From assembly GCA_005862285.1 (NCBI GenBank), contig SZXW01000007.1, positions 1 to 64,000 on the forward strand: a stretch of DNA of 64,000 bases, in the 5' to 3' direction. The translations under genes and the position numbers were made by a program. The notes beneath the pieces are model-generated. The model did no database searches, was not told where the DNA came from, and saw only the letters and a list, made by a program, of their open reading frames with translations. The stretch comes from Chlorobium sp. GTDB lineage: Bacteria > Bacteroidota > Chlorobiia > Chlorobiales > Chlorobiaceae. Below are positions 1 through 9,869 of this stretch, piece by piece. Every line of letters begins with the position of its first letter. The first letter of the stretch is position 1.

Positions 1-52
1 TTTTATATTACGAGAGAGGTTGTCTGATTACATCATAAACGATATTCCACTA

Positions 53-440
53 TGCCGAGAGGAGCGAGACTTGGACGCGCCGGGAGCGCTGCATCAATTA
101 TGGTTCCGGGGAATCGAGCAGGGGAATATTGTCTGTGACGATACGGACAGGAAGATGTTCGTTGATTGCATGGACCTGCTGGTAAAAGGATCGGACACGG
201 AAATCTCTGCTTTTGCCCTGTTGCCGGTAACCGGGCGTTTGCGTTTGCTGGACAAGGATATCGAGGAGGGTATCGCATCTGCCGGAATAACCCTTTTTTT
301 TCTGTTGTCGGGGAGCAGGTTGGGTAAGCTGCCTTGCTGAGAAAGCAGTTTGCCAGGGAAGCGGTGTTCGAGTATGGGCGGAAGTGTAAGTTCGGCTGAA
401 AAAGTTCTCCGAAATATGTCGATGTTTGAGTTATTCAGCT
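53..440 (+). pseudogene. Remnant of a REP-associated (Y1/IS200-like, RAYT) transposase
   Basis: ATGCCGAGAGGAGCGAGACT start followed by a frame change; DAPGALHQLWFRGIEQGNIVCDDTDRKMFVDCMDLL...SAFALLP resembles the RAYT N-terminus, but the HFHLLL part is missing and the text jumps to FFLLSGSRLGKL and then (other frame) RKQFAREAVFEYGRK. Confidence 0.55.
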
Positions 441-533
441 ACGTCACGAAGACATGCGGCGTTATCGAATGCCGTCACTGGACTTGATAGGCAGTAAGGC
501 CGTCGGAAGGTGAGCCGGAAAGCGGAAATTTGC

Positions 534-842
534 TCAATGTCTGATTTTCATTTGTTCGCTTATCCATTCTGGATTTCTGCGCATGGGCAGTACTGCGGAT
601 ACAAGCGCCTTTCTTTCGGAGATGGTATAATAAATTGTGTAAGGGAAGCGTTTTGCGAACATCTGGTGAAACCCTGATACTTTCTTGTGTACGCCTGCGC
701 AAAGCGTCAGCGATTCGAAATCAGAGATGAGGCAATCCCAGAAATAATCGCCTGCCCCCTGTTCCTGTCGATTATAAAATTCGGTACCGTTATGCAGATC
801 ATTCAACGCATCTTCCGATAAGAAAACATCATAAGTTTTCAT
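534..842 (-). CDS. Type II toxin, RelE/ParE family
   Basis: MKTYDVFLSEDALNDLHNGTEFYNRQEQGAGDYF...RFPYTIYYTISERKALVSAVLPMRRNPEWI; ParE-like; ATG overlaps the stop of the upstream antitoxin. Confidence 0.8.
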   Translation of the reverse strand: MKTYDVFLSEDALNDLHNGTEFYNRQEQGAGDYFWDCLISDFESLTLCAGVHKKVSGFHQMFAKRFPYTIYYTISERKALVSAVLPMRRNPEWISEQMKIRH

Positions 843-1045
843 CAGGGTTGAGCCTTTTTCAGCTCCGACAGCGGAATGAATCTGACTTTCCCGGTTTTGA
901 TGCGCCGTTCTCTTTCCTGCAGAATCGGCTTGTGCCATTCGGGGATTTCGAGTTCCTCCGACTCATGTAGCAGGCTCTCCCAGATTACCTCCATGACCTC
1001 CAGTCGCTCTTTTGTGCTCAGTTTCTTAACTTCTGCAATATTCAT
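842..1045 (-). CDS. Addiction module antitoxin (putative addiction module component family)
   Basis: MNIAEVKKLSTKERLEVMEVIWESLLHESEELEIPEWHKPILQERERRIKTGK; typical of antitoxins paired with ParE-like toxins. Confidence 0.8.
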   Translation of the reverse strand: MNIAEVKKLSTKERLEVMEVIWESLLHESEELEIPEWHKPILQERERRIKTGKVRFIPLSELKKAQP

Positions 1046-1262
1046 TGTGTTTTCCCCAGTCAACGGTTTTCGTATAGGCATAATGCAAATTACAGAAGAA
1101 AACAAGACTCTCAAACTCCCCGCTCTGAAGGGTGCATAATCCGCTGAAGCTCGAACACAAAATCCGCAGGAGAAGCGTTCGTAACTACTTGAACTAACGA
1201 GAAACAGGGTACTCGTTCAGGTTGGGCAATGCAATTGAGCGACGGTAATCATATCATTCACT

Positions 1263-2801
1263 TCAGTCATCCTGAGAAAAAGCGTCTGCGACAATCTTTT
1301 CAATGGTCAGGACTTCAGCATCGGTTAACGATGCGAACTCTTTCTGGCGTCGGTGAAGAGGGAGTTTCATGCCGTTTTGGGTTATGAACATGATGAGGTC
1401 GCGTATCTGGTTTCCGGGCATGTCGATGTGCTCACCGATTGAGGTCAGCGCGAGGTCATAACATTTCAGGTAGTGCACCTCCTTCGGAAGCAGGGTTGTG
1501 ATGGTGTGCTCGACGCAGGTGCAGAGATATTCGGCAAGTGCCGTGTAGTCGCCGAACCGGTAGAGATCGGCGGTATCATTAAGCACTTCGACGTTACCCT
1601 TTGGCGTTGGCTGCCAGTCGATAGATGACATGAGCGGTGCGCTGAAGTCACGCAGGGCTTGCCGGTACTTCTCGATACGCTCAAGCATGACTGCGCTGAC
1701 CGGAAAAACCATGCCCGCAGGTGCAAATTTCCGTTCGGCAAGAATATGATGAACGATCGCCCTGTGCAAGCGCCCATTGCCGTCCTCGAAGGGGTGCATG
1801 AAAACAAATCCGAATGCGATCAGAGCGGCATGAATGACTGGATCAACTGAGCCACCGCTCATGATGCGGTGACTATCCAGAAGTCCCTGCATCAGAGAGG
1901 GGAGATCCTGTGGCCGTGCACCGATGAACTCTGGAACCGGCTCGCCATCACGATTGCGTTCACCCAGAAAGACTCCTTCAGAGCGAAGCCCCTTGGCAAC
2001 AAAACGGTTGTCCTGGATGAGTTTGCCATGCATCTCCATGATTTCGGTGAGAGAGAGCGGTTGGCGCCCTGCCTGCTGAATGACCAGTGCCCAGCGTTCA
2101 ATCCGGTTCCGGGCTGGCCGCTCTCCCTCGATTGCAAACGAAGCGCGGCTGTCGGCAAGAAGCAGAAAGCTGGCTGCACGACGCCAGACATCCTGACTGG
2201 TTCTGCCCATGACCTGCTCGACCTGAAGAGAGAGTGCTGCCTCGGTGAACGCTTGCAGCACCTCTGTTTTACGGACTATAGGGCAGAAGTCACGGTCGCC
2301 AAGAAGGTTGTTTGTGATTTTGTGTCGTGGTGATTGCCTCTGTGTCCCTGTGAAATAATTCTCAGGGTCAAGAAGCGGAAGGTAGCGGACTCCGGGTGAA
2401 ATATCTTCAATCGAAAGCCTGTTGTCAGTGAGCCATTCATAAAGAAACCAGAGTCTTCGAGCTTGCTGTTTGCCCTGGTAAGTTGCAATGACCGCTGTGA
2501 CCGTTTTTGCTCCCAGCTTGATGAGGATGCTTTTAAGAACAAGCAGGTCAAGCTTTTCATGCTTGAGAGCAAAAAAGATGTGCCCTGCAACATTGCCCTC
2601 CGGTCGGTATCGCTGGTCATAGACACGTATCCCGTTTTCCATCCGGACACTCCCTCTGACATGTCCGGTTGCAACCGCACAACGTTCCCTTAACGGCAGT
2701 TCTGTACCGAGTGAGTGCTGCAGTGCAGCATAACCGACCCATCGGCGGCTGGCATCAACGGTGATCTCGGTATCGGAAATGGTCGGGATCGTGCTCTGCA
2801 T
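1263..2801 (-). CDS. Fic family protein (putative AMP transferase)
   Basis: Fic motif HPFEDGNGRLHR; upstream SFAIEGE fits the (S/T)xxxE(G/N) inhibitory motif of class II Fic proteins. Confidence 0.92.
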   Translation of the reverse strand: MQSTIPTISDTEITVDASRRWVGYAALQHSLGTELPLRERCAVATGHVRGSVRMENGIRVYDQRYRPEGNVAGHIFFALKHEKLDLLVLKSILIKLGAKTVTAVIATYQGKQQARRLWFLYEWLTDNRLSIEDISPGVRYLPLLDPENYFTGTQRQSPRHKITNNLLGDRDFCPIVRKTEVLQAFTEAALSLQVEQVMGRTSQDVWRRAASFLLLADSRASFAIEGERPARNRIERWALVIQQAGRQPLSLTEIMEMHGKLIQDNRFVAKGLRSEGVFLGERNRDGEPVPEFIGARPQDLPSLMQGLLDSHRIMSGGSVDPVIHAALIAFGFVFMHPFEDGNGRLHRAIVHHILAERKFAPAGMVFPVSAVMLERIEKYRQALRDFSAPLMSSIDWQPTPKGNVEVLNDTADLYRFGDYTALAEYLCTCVEHTITTLLPKEVHYLKCYDLALTSIGEHIDMPGNQIRDLIMFITQNGMKLPLHRRQKEFASLTDAEVLTIEKIVADAFSQDD

Positions 2802-2953
2802 AATTGTCGAAAAATGAATGTTCGTGTCGAATTACTATGCATGATAACGCTTTTTGTCGAATTATGTGCATTTCCGGGTAAAGGGAAGCTGTTTCCGTTC
2901 TGTGATTTTCATTATGAAATAAAAATCGCTATTTTACCACAAATGTAGTAAAT

Positions 2954-3208
2954 GTGATACAGGAGAGTTTTATTATGGCAGCAAGTACTTCAATACGAAT
3001 CGATCAGAAACTGTACGAGCAGGCCAGGCAAGATGCGATAGCGGAGCATCGCACGATTGCCGGGCAAGTCGAGTTCTGGGCTCGGGTTGGCAGGGCAGCA
3101 CTCGATAATCCCGATCTTCCTGTCAGTTTCATAGCGGAATCTTTGGTTTCGATGGCCGAGCCGCGTGAACAGGCCATGCCTTTTGTTCCCAGGAGTGCCG
3201 GTCAGTGA
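2954..3208 (+). CDS. ParD-like antitoxin
   Basis: STSIRIDQKLYEQARQDAIAEHRTIAGQVEFWARVGRAALDNPDLP; overlaps the start of the toxin ORF (ATGA-type overlap). Confidence 0.75.
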   Translation: MIQESFIMAASTSIRIDQKLYEQARQDAIAEHRTIAGQVEFWARVGRAALDNPDLPVSFIAESLVSMAEPREQAMPFVPRSAGQ

Positions 3209-3483
3209 CGTGGTCGGTCATGCAAACACGCAGATTTGCCCGGCAGTATAAAAAACTTCACGACAAAACTGCGCTGGATGTGGATGCCGCCGTTGAAATG
3301 GTACGCCAGAATCCTGAGACAGGGGAGCGGAAGAAGGGGGATCTTGGAGCCCTGCATGTTTTCAAGTTTCACAGTAACAACCAGTTATATCTTCTGGGAT
3401 ATACACTTGAAGAAAGTGTCCGGTTGATTTATCTGGAAGCTGTCGGGCCGCACGAAAATTTTTACCGTGACATGAAACGGTAA
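3205..3483 (+). CDS. Type II toxin, RelE/ParE family
   Basis: TRRFARQYKKLHDKTALDVDAAVEMVRQNPETGERKKGDLGALHVFKFHSNNQLYLLGYTL. Confidence 0.8.
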   Translation: MTWSVMQTRRFARQYKKLHDKTALDVDAAVEMVRQNPETGERKKGDLGALHVFKFHSNNQLYLLGYTLEESVRLIYLEAVGPHENFYRDMKR

Positions 3484-3807
3484 TGTTTTATGTCGCAAGA
3501 CTTAACAACGTGTTGCGGGACATCCTGCGAAAACCGATGAACTGACAGAAGGCAGGTTTGCCAGCTTTTTGCAATATGATCCCCGACCATTAGATTTTCC
3601 CTCTCATTCTGCCGTATATAATCAAGCTGAAAAAATATCGGAAAAAATATATCCGGATATCAATGCTATGTTTTCCTGAAAAGAACGCATGATTTTGGCA
3701 AAAAAAATCTAAAGTAAGTGAGAATATTCAGGAAGAATGTTTATCGTTATTCAGAAAACAGTAACTCGTTTTAAAAAAAGAATGTTACAGCTGTAATTTC
3801 AACTGAG

Positions 3808-5037
3808 ATGCTGAAACGGGTGAAGCAGTTCCTTCAGCACCTTGCATCGGATTTGGTGAATATGAACATAACCAGGATGAAGAAGAGTTCGATAGATCGT
3901 TTTATCAGGTTTCATTTCCTGCTTGGTATCTGCCTGCCGTTATTTTTCTCAGGCTGCGGAGGCCAGGAGCCAATGCAGAAAGTGAGCCCCTCTCTGCCGG
4001 TCATTACTATGAAAGCTTCCGATGCGGCAGTGGAAATGAGTTATTCGTCCCTTCTGGAGGGGAAGGTAAATGTCGAAATTCGTCCGCAGATAGATGGTAC
4101 GATCCAGAATATCTACATAGACGAAGGTGCAAGGGTAAAGGAAGGTCAGCCACTTTTCAAAATCGATGACCGGGTTTACCGTGAGCAGTACAACAGCGCA
4201 CTTGCGGCCCAGCATGCAGCAGAGGCCAGGCTTGCAATCGCAAAACTCGATGTCGATAAACTGAAACCTCTCGTTGAAAACAAGGTGGTTTCCGAAATAC
4301 AGCTGAAAACCGCACAGGCCGGTTACCGGGCGGACCTTGCTGCAGTTGAACAGGCAAGGGCTTTAGCGGGTGCAGCAAAGGTCAATCTCGATTATACTGT
4401 CATCAAAGCTCCCGTTAGCGGCTATATCGGAAAAATTCCCCTCAGAATTGGCAGTCTCGTAACGAAAAATCAGGATGCATGGCTGACGCTTCTTTCCGAC
4501 ATCAGTGAAATCTATGCCTACTTCAGTATGAGCGAAAATGATTTCATGCGCTTCCGCCAGCAGTATCCCGGCGGGTCCATACAGGAAAAACTCAAGCAGA
4601 TCGCACCTGTATCCCTCTTCCTGTCGGACGGCAGCAGGTACGGGCAGAAAGGCTCGATCAGTTCGATCAGCGGACAGTTCGACCAGTCAACCGGTTCGGT
4701 GAGAGTGAGGGCGGTCTTTACCAATCCCGATGGCCTGCTGAGGTCCGGAAATTCAGGCAAGGTTGTTGTCGAATCGCTATATCCCAATGCGATTCTCGTG
4801 CCCCAGGCGGCGACCGTTGAATTGCAGGACAAGATTTTTGTATTTCTCGTTGACAAAGGCAACAAGGCGAGAAAGCAGGTTGTTACAACAGCTGGTTCAA
4901 GCGGTAAAAACTATATCGTCAGCTCCGGTCTGAAAGAAGGGGATACCATCATAACTGCCGGTATAGAGAAACTGCAGGATGGCACTGTCATCAAGCCGAT
5001 TGTCAATGGAACACCCGCAGGAGGCGCAGGCAAATGA
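3808..5037 (+). CDS. RND efflux periplasmic adaptor (MFP), lipoprotein
   Basis: Lipobox FFSGCGG; SLLEGKVNVEIRPQIDGTIQNIYIDEGARVKEGQPLFKIDD; true start may be an internal ATG. Confidence 0.9.
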   Translation: MLKRVKQFLQHLASDLVNMNITRMKKSSIDRFIRFHFLLGICLPLFFSGCGGQEPMQKVSPSLPVITMKASDAAVEMSYSSLLEGKVNVEIRPQIDGTIQNIYIDEGARVKEGQPLFKIDDRVYREQYNSALAAQHAAEARLAIAKLDVDKLKPLVENKVVSEIQLKTAQAGYRADLAAVEQARALAGAAKVNLDYTVIKAPVSGYIGKIPLRIGSLVTKNQDAWLTLLSDISEIYAYFSMSENDFMRFRQQYPGGSIQEKLKQIAPVSLFLSDGSRYGQKGSISSISGQFDQSTGSVRVRAVFTNPDGLLRSGNSGKVVVESLYPNAILVPQAATVELQDKIFVFLVDKGNKARKQVVTTAGSSGKNYIVSSGLKEGDTIITAGIEKLQDGTVIKPIVNGTPAGGAGK

Positions 5038-5073
5038 TCGGGAAAGAACCGTTTAAAATAGGCACAGCTTTTC

Positions 5074-8000
5074 ATGCTTGAACGTTTCATATCCAGACCT
5101 GTTCTGGCAACCGTGATTTCGGTGATCCTGGTCATTCTCGGCATTGTCGGTATGACGCAGCTTCCCATCACCCGTTTTCCCGATATCGCTCCGCCCAGCG
5201 TCAATGTCACGGCAAGCTATCCCGGCGCCAGTGCGGAAACCGTCGGACGTTCTGTCGCCCCACCCCTCGAGGAGGCGATAAACGGCGTTGAAAACATGAC
5301 CTACATGACCTCGACTTCCGCCAATGACGGCTCTCTTTCCATTACGGTTTTTTTCAAACAGGGCACCAATCCCGACCAGGCGGCGGTCAACGTTCAGAAC
5401 CGGGTCGCCCAGGCGACAAGCCGCCTTCCGGCCGAAGTGAACCAGATCGGCATTAATACGGTAAAACGCCAGAACAGCCAGATCATGCTGATCAACCTGT
5501 CGAGCGATTCAGAAGCGTTTGACCAGGTGTTTCTTCAGAACTATGCCAAAATCAATATCGTCGATGATCTTTCGAGGGTGCCGGGTGTCGGCCAGGTGTC
5601 GGTATACGGAAACATGGATTATGCAATGCGTATCTGGCTGAGGCCGCAGCAGATGGCGGCGTTCAAGGTAACCCCGCAGGAAGTTACCGCTGCGATACAG
5701 AGCCAGAACCTTGAGGCAGCTCCCGGTTCATTTGGCGAGAACAGCGCACAGCCCATGCAGTTTGTGATGAAGTACAAGGGGAAATATCCCTATCCCGGAG
5801 ATTATGAACAGGTCGTCATAAGGGCTAATTCCGACGGTTCGCTGCTGCGGCTTGGCGATATAGCCCGTATCGAGTTCGGTGCCTACCGATATACGGTCGA
5901 TACCAAGGCAAATGCGAAACCTGCGGTTGTCATGGCTGTCTTCCAGGCTCCCGGTTCGAATGCCAACGATGTTGAAATCGGATTGCGCAAGGTGCTTGAA
6001 AAAGCGTCAAAATCGTTTCCGGCAGGTATCAGCTATGCCATTCCCTACAGTTCCAAAAAAGTGGTGGACGAATCCATCACGCAGGTCCAGCACACCCTTG
6101 TAGAAGCATTTCTTCTGGTGTTTCTCGTTGTCTTTCTCTTTCTCCAGGACTTCCGTTCGACGATCATTCCGGCTATCGCTGTTCCGGTAGCGATCATCGG
6201 CACTTTTTTCTTCATGAACCTGTTCGGTTTCTCGGTCAACGTGCTCACACTCTTCGGGCTCGTGCTCGCCATAGGCATCGTTGTGGACGATGCTATCGTT
6301 GTTGTCGAAGCGGTTCATGCCAAAATGGAACAGAAACACTATCCGGCAAAGGTTGCCACGGTTTCTGCCATGCGCGAAATAACGATGGCTATCATAACCA
6401 TTACGATGGTGATGGCCTCGGTTTTTCTGCCGGTCGGTTTTCTTCAGGGCTCGACCGGTGTTTTCTACCGTCAGTTTGCATTCACCCTTGCCATCGCGAT
6501 CCTGATTTCCGCTGTAAATGCGCTGACCCTCAGTCCGGCCCTTTGTGCACTGTTTCTTACCAACCTTCATGATGCCGAAGGAAAAGTCAAGCACAAAAAG
6601 GTCAGGATTTTCGGTGATGCCGGACATCGCTTCTTTTCAGGTTTCAATAACGCATTCAATTTCCTGAAACAGAAATATCTCGGCAGTCTTGTATATCTTC
6701 TGCGCAACAAGGTGATCACATTCGGGTTACTCGGCCTGCTTGTTGCTGTGTCATTCTGGATATTCAAGGTTACCCCTACCGGTTTCATTCCTGAGGAGGA
6801 CAACGGATTCGTCATTGTTTCAGCGACCCTTCCTCCCGGCTCCTCTTTTGACAGAACTCAGGCCGCGATGGACAAAGCCACGGGAATTCTGCAATCCCTG
6901 CCTGCAGTCAGGAAGGTTATTGCCGTTGCCGGTATCAATATTCTCTCGAGAACCTCCTCCCCTTCGTCAGGACTTCTTTTCCTGCAGCTCAAAGATCATA
7001 ATGAACGGGGACCGGACGGGAATCTCAAAAAACTTCTGCCTTTGATTTCAAGGAAACTTTCCGGTGGGGACGGATCGTTTTTCGCTCTTGCCCAACCTAC
7101 CGTTCCTGGTTTCAGTACGGTGAGTGGTCTTGAATTTGTGCTCCAGGACAGGGGCGGAGGAGCTCTCGACAAATTCGGCAATGTCGCCCAGAACTTTATC
7201 GGCGAGTTGATGAAAAGACCTGAAATCGGTTTTGCCTTTACGACATTCAAGGCAACGAATCCGCAGTATGAAATTGTCGTTGACAATATCAAGGCAGGAC
7301 AGCTCGGTGTGAACGTCAAGGACCTGCTCACGGTCATGCAGGCCTACTATGGCAGCCTTCAGGCATCAGATTTCAACCGGTTCGGCAAATATTACCGGGT
7401 CATCATGCAGGCGGAACCCGGCGATCGAAAGGAACCGGTCTCCATGAACGGTATTTTCGTCAAGAATGCATCAGGGGAGATGGTGCCGGTCACTTCAGTG
7501 ATAACCCTGAAAAAAGTTTACGGAACGGAAGCGGTTGACCATTTCAACCTGTTCAATGCCATTTCCATCAATGCGACCGTGAAGCAGGGGTTCAGCACAG
7601 GCCAGGCGATCAAGGCGGTTGAAGATGTTGCGAAAACCAGTCTTCCTCTGGGGTATACCTATGACTGGAAAGGGCAGAGCAGGGAGGAAATCGAATCTAC
7701 AGGTGGACTGCTCTTCATTTTCCTGCTTTCCGTCGTGTTCGTTTATTTCCTGCTTTGTGCGCTTTATGAAAGCTATATACTGCCTTTTGCAGTCATGTTT
7801 TCCATTCCGACGGGACTGCTCGGTGTTTTTGCCGGTATCAGGCTGGCCGGTATCGAAAACAATATTTATGTACAGGTTGCCGTGATCATGCTGATAGGGC
7901 TGCTTGCGAAAAATGCGATCCTTATCGTCGAGTTCGCTTTGCAACGCAGAGTGGCCGGGAAGTCACTCGCTGCAGCGGCGATCGAAGGTGCAAGGGCAAG

Positions 8001-8286
8001 GCTGAGGCCGATTCTCATGACTTCAATGGCATTTGTCGCCGGATTGCTGCCCCTTCTTTTCGTTTCCGGTCCCGCGGCACAGGGGAACCATTCCATCGGT
8101 GCTGCAGCTATCGGGGGAATGTTCATCGGTATGGTGCTCGGTATTTTCGTAATTCCTGTTCTGTTCGTCACGTTCCAGTACCTTCAGGAACGTATTACCG
8201 GTCCGGCAACGGCTATTGTCGAAGCCGGTGAACTTCTCGAAGAGGTTATGAAACAGGAAAAAGGACGTTCCATTGGCAAATCGTGA
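5074..8286 (+). CDS. RND multidrug efflux permease (HAE-1, AcrB-like)
   Basis: 1070 aa; FISRPVLATVISVILVILGIVGMTQLPITRFPDIAPPSVNVTASYPGA; GIVVDDAIVVVEAV. Confidence 0.95.
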   Translation: MLERFISRPVLATVISVILVILGIVGMTQLPITRFPDIAPPSVNVTASYPGASAETVGRSVAPPLEEAINGVENMTYMTSTSANDGSLSITVFFKQGTNPDQAAVNVQNRVAQATSRLPAEVNQIGINTVKRQNSQIMLINLSSDSEAFDQVFLQNYAKINIVDDLSRVPGVGQVSVYGNMDYAMRIWLRPQQMAAFKVTPQEVTAAIQSQNLEAAPGSFGENSAQPMQFVMKYKGKYPYPGDYEQVVIRANSDGSLLRLGDIARIEFGAYRYTVDTKANAKPAVVMAVFQAPGSNANDVEIGLRKVLEKASKSFPAGISYAIPYSSKKVVDESITQVQHTLVEAFLLVFLVVFLFLQDFRSTIIPAIAVPVAIIGTFFFMNLFGFSVNVLTLFGLVLAIGIVVDDAIVVVEAVHAKMEQKHYPAKVATVSAMREITMAIITITMVMASVFLPVGFLQGSTGVFYRQFAFTLAIAILISAVNALTLSPALCALFLTNLHDAEGKVKHKKVRIFGDAGHRFFSGFNNAFNFLKQKYLGSLVYLLRNKVITFGLLGLLVAVSFWIFKVTPTGFIPEEDNGFVIVSATLPPGSSFDRTQAAMDKATGILQSLPAVRKVIAVAGINILSRTSSPSSGLLFLQLKDHNERGPDGNLKKLLPLISRKLSGGDGSFFALAQPTVPGFSTVSGLEFVLQDRGGGALDKFGNVAQNFIGELMKRPEIGFAFTTFKATNPQYEIVVDNIKAGQLGVNVKDLLTVMQAYYGSLQASDFNRFGKYYRVIMQAEPGDRKEPVSMNGIFVKNASGEMVPVTSVITLKKVYGTEAVDHFNLFNAISINATVKQGFSTGQAIKAVEDVAKTSLPLGYTYDWKGQSREEIESTGGLLFIFLLSVVFVYFLLCALYESYILPFAVMFSIPTGLLGVFAGIRLAGIENNIYVQVAVIMLIGLLAKNAILIVEFALQRRVAGKSLAAAAIEGARARLRPILMTSMAFVAGLLPLLFVSGPAAQGNHSIGAAAIGGMFIGMVLGIFVIPVLFVTFQYLQERITGPATAIVEAGELLEEVMKQEKGRSIGKS

Positions 8287-8313
8287 CGGTATGCAAGAGT
8301 TTGGGGAGAAAGT

Positions 8314-9741
8314 ATGGTGAAAAAATCAGGGAATATAGTTGCGGCGATAATCCTGCTGTTGACGGGAATCGCTCTTGCTGCGTGCAGTACTGTGGGTGAG
8401 TACAAGCAGCCGGATATCGCTTTTCCTGAAAATTACAGAGGAGCTCCGCCGTTATCTTCACCGGAAAAAGATGAAAAGGCTATTAGCACAATACCGTATA
8501 CAACCTTTTTTTCAGATCCTGAATTACGTGCGCTTATCGAGGGTGCAGTATCGAACAACATCGATCTGCAGATTGCGCTTAAAAATATAGATATCGCCCG
8601 TGAAACTCTCAATGCGGCACGTCTTGGCATTCTGCCGGAATTGAGCATCGGAGCATCAGGATCGCTTACCCATCCGTCGGATAACGGGCCGAATGCCATA
8701 GTGTCAGGGGACCAGAATGTTCAAAATTATACTGCATCAGCCGCTCTTTCATGGGAAGCGGACATCTGGGGAAAAATAAACAGCAGAAAAAAGTCGGCCC
8801 TCGCCTCCTATCTCAAAACCGAAGCGGCGGCAAAAGCGGTGAAGACAAGGCTGGTTGCCGATGTGGCACAAGGCTGGTACAATCTTCTCATGCTTGATAC
8901 GCAGCTTGATATGTCGAGGAAAAACCTTGCCCTGGCGGATACGACCCTTCAGATGATCAGACTTCAGCAAACAGCCGGGCTTGTCACTTCGCTTGCCGTC
9001 CAGCAGCAGGAAGCTGCAAGGGGAGCCGTCGCCCTTTCGATACCGGTTATCGAAAGGCAGATCGCAGCCCAGGAAAACGCCCTCAGTATCCTTTGCGGCA
9101 GAATGCCGGCCCCTGTGCAGAGAAAAGGGGATCTTTTTTCCATTGCAGTGACCGATAATCTTCCCGCCGGGATGCCTGCCGAACTGTTGCAGAACCGCCC
9201 CGATGTCCGTGCCGCTGAATTGGCAGTTCGCGCTGCCCATGCCGATATGGGGGAAGCAAAAGCGAGCCTTTATCCATCATTCACCATAACCGCCCAGGGT
9301 GGTGTGAACGCTTTGCGTTCAAGTGACTGGTTTACCTTTCCGGGCTCACTGTTCAGTTTTGTACAGGGAGCCGTGCTTCAACCTGTTTTTCAGCATGGAG
9401 AGCTGAAAGCGAAATATGAACAGTCCAGGATAAAACGTGACCAGTCGGAGCTGGCCTTCAGGCTGTCGGTCCTCAAGGCGGTCGGAGAGGTTTCGGATGC
9501 TCTGGTGCAGCTTGATAAAATCAGAACGCAGGAACAGATAGCTGCAGATCGTGCAGCAACACTACGCAAAGCGGTATCCAATTCAACGATGCTTTTCCGC
9601 AGCGGAATGGCCACCTATCTTGAAGTGATCGTTGCCCAGACCAATGCGCTTCAGGCTGAACTTGCCCTTGCCGATATCAGAAAACAGCATCTTGCCGCAA
9701 TGTCCGAGTTGTACAGGGCTCTCGGCGGAGGATGGAAGTAA
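8314..9741 (+). CDS. RND outer-membrane factor, NodT/TolC-like lipoprotein
   Basis: Lipobox LAACSTVG; LLQNRPDVRAAELAVRAAHADMGEAKASLYPSFTITAQGG. Confidence 0.93.
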   Translation: MVKKSGNIVAAIILLLTGIALAACSTVGEYKQPDIAFPENYRGAPPLSSPEKDEKAISTIPYTTFFSDPELRALIEGAVSNNIDLQIALKNIDIARETLNAARLGILPELSIGASGSLTHPSDNGPNAIVSGDQNVQNYTASAALSWEADIWGKINSRKKSALASYLKTEAAAKAVKTRLVADVAQGWYNLLMLDTQLDMSRKNLALADTTLQMIRLQQTAGLVTSLAVQQQEAARGAVALSIPVIERQIAAQENALSILCGRMPAPVQRKGDLFSIAVTDNLPAGMPAELLQNRPDVRAAELAVRAAHADMGEAKASLYPSFTITAQGGVNALRSSDWFTFPGSLFSFVQGAVLQPVFQHGELKAKYEQSRIKRDQSELAFRLSVLKAVGEVSDALVQLDKIRTQEQIAADRAATLRKAVSNSTMLFRSGMATYLEVIVAQTNALQAELALADIRKQHLAAMSELYRALGGGWK

Positions 9742-9869
9742 CGGTTAATTCTTCATCAATCTGATCAGATACACCCGTTAGAAAAAAGCAAAAACCGGTG
9801 AACGGCCTGACCATGCGGACTGTTCATATTGTAAAATGTTTTAAAGGAAGAAAAGCAGTTTTGGGCATT

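Noticed and set aside
6007-6627. 206-aa minus-strand ORF rich in Arg/Asp/Glu
   Set aside because: Antisense to the RND permease; charged composition is typical of reverse-complement membrane genes
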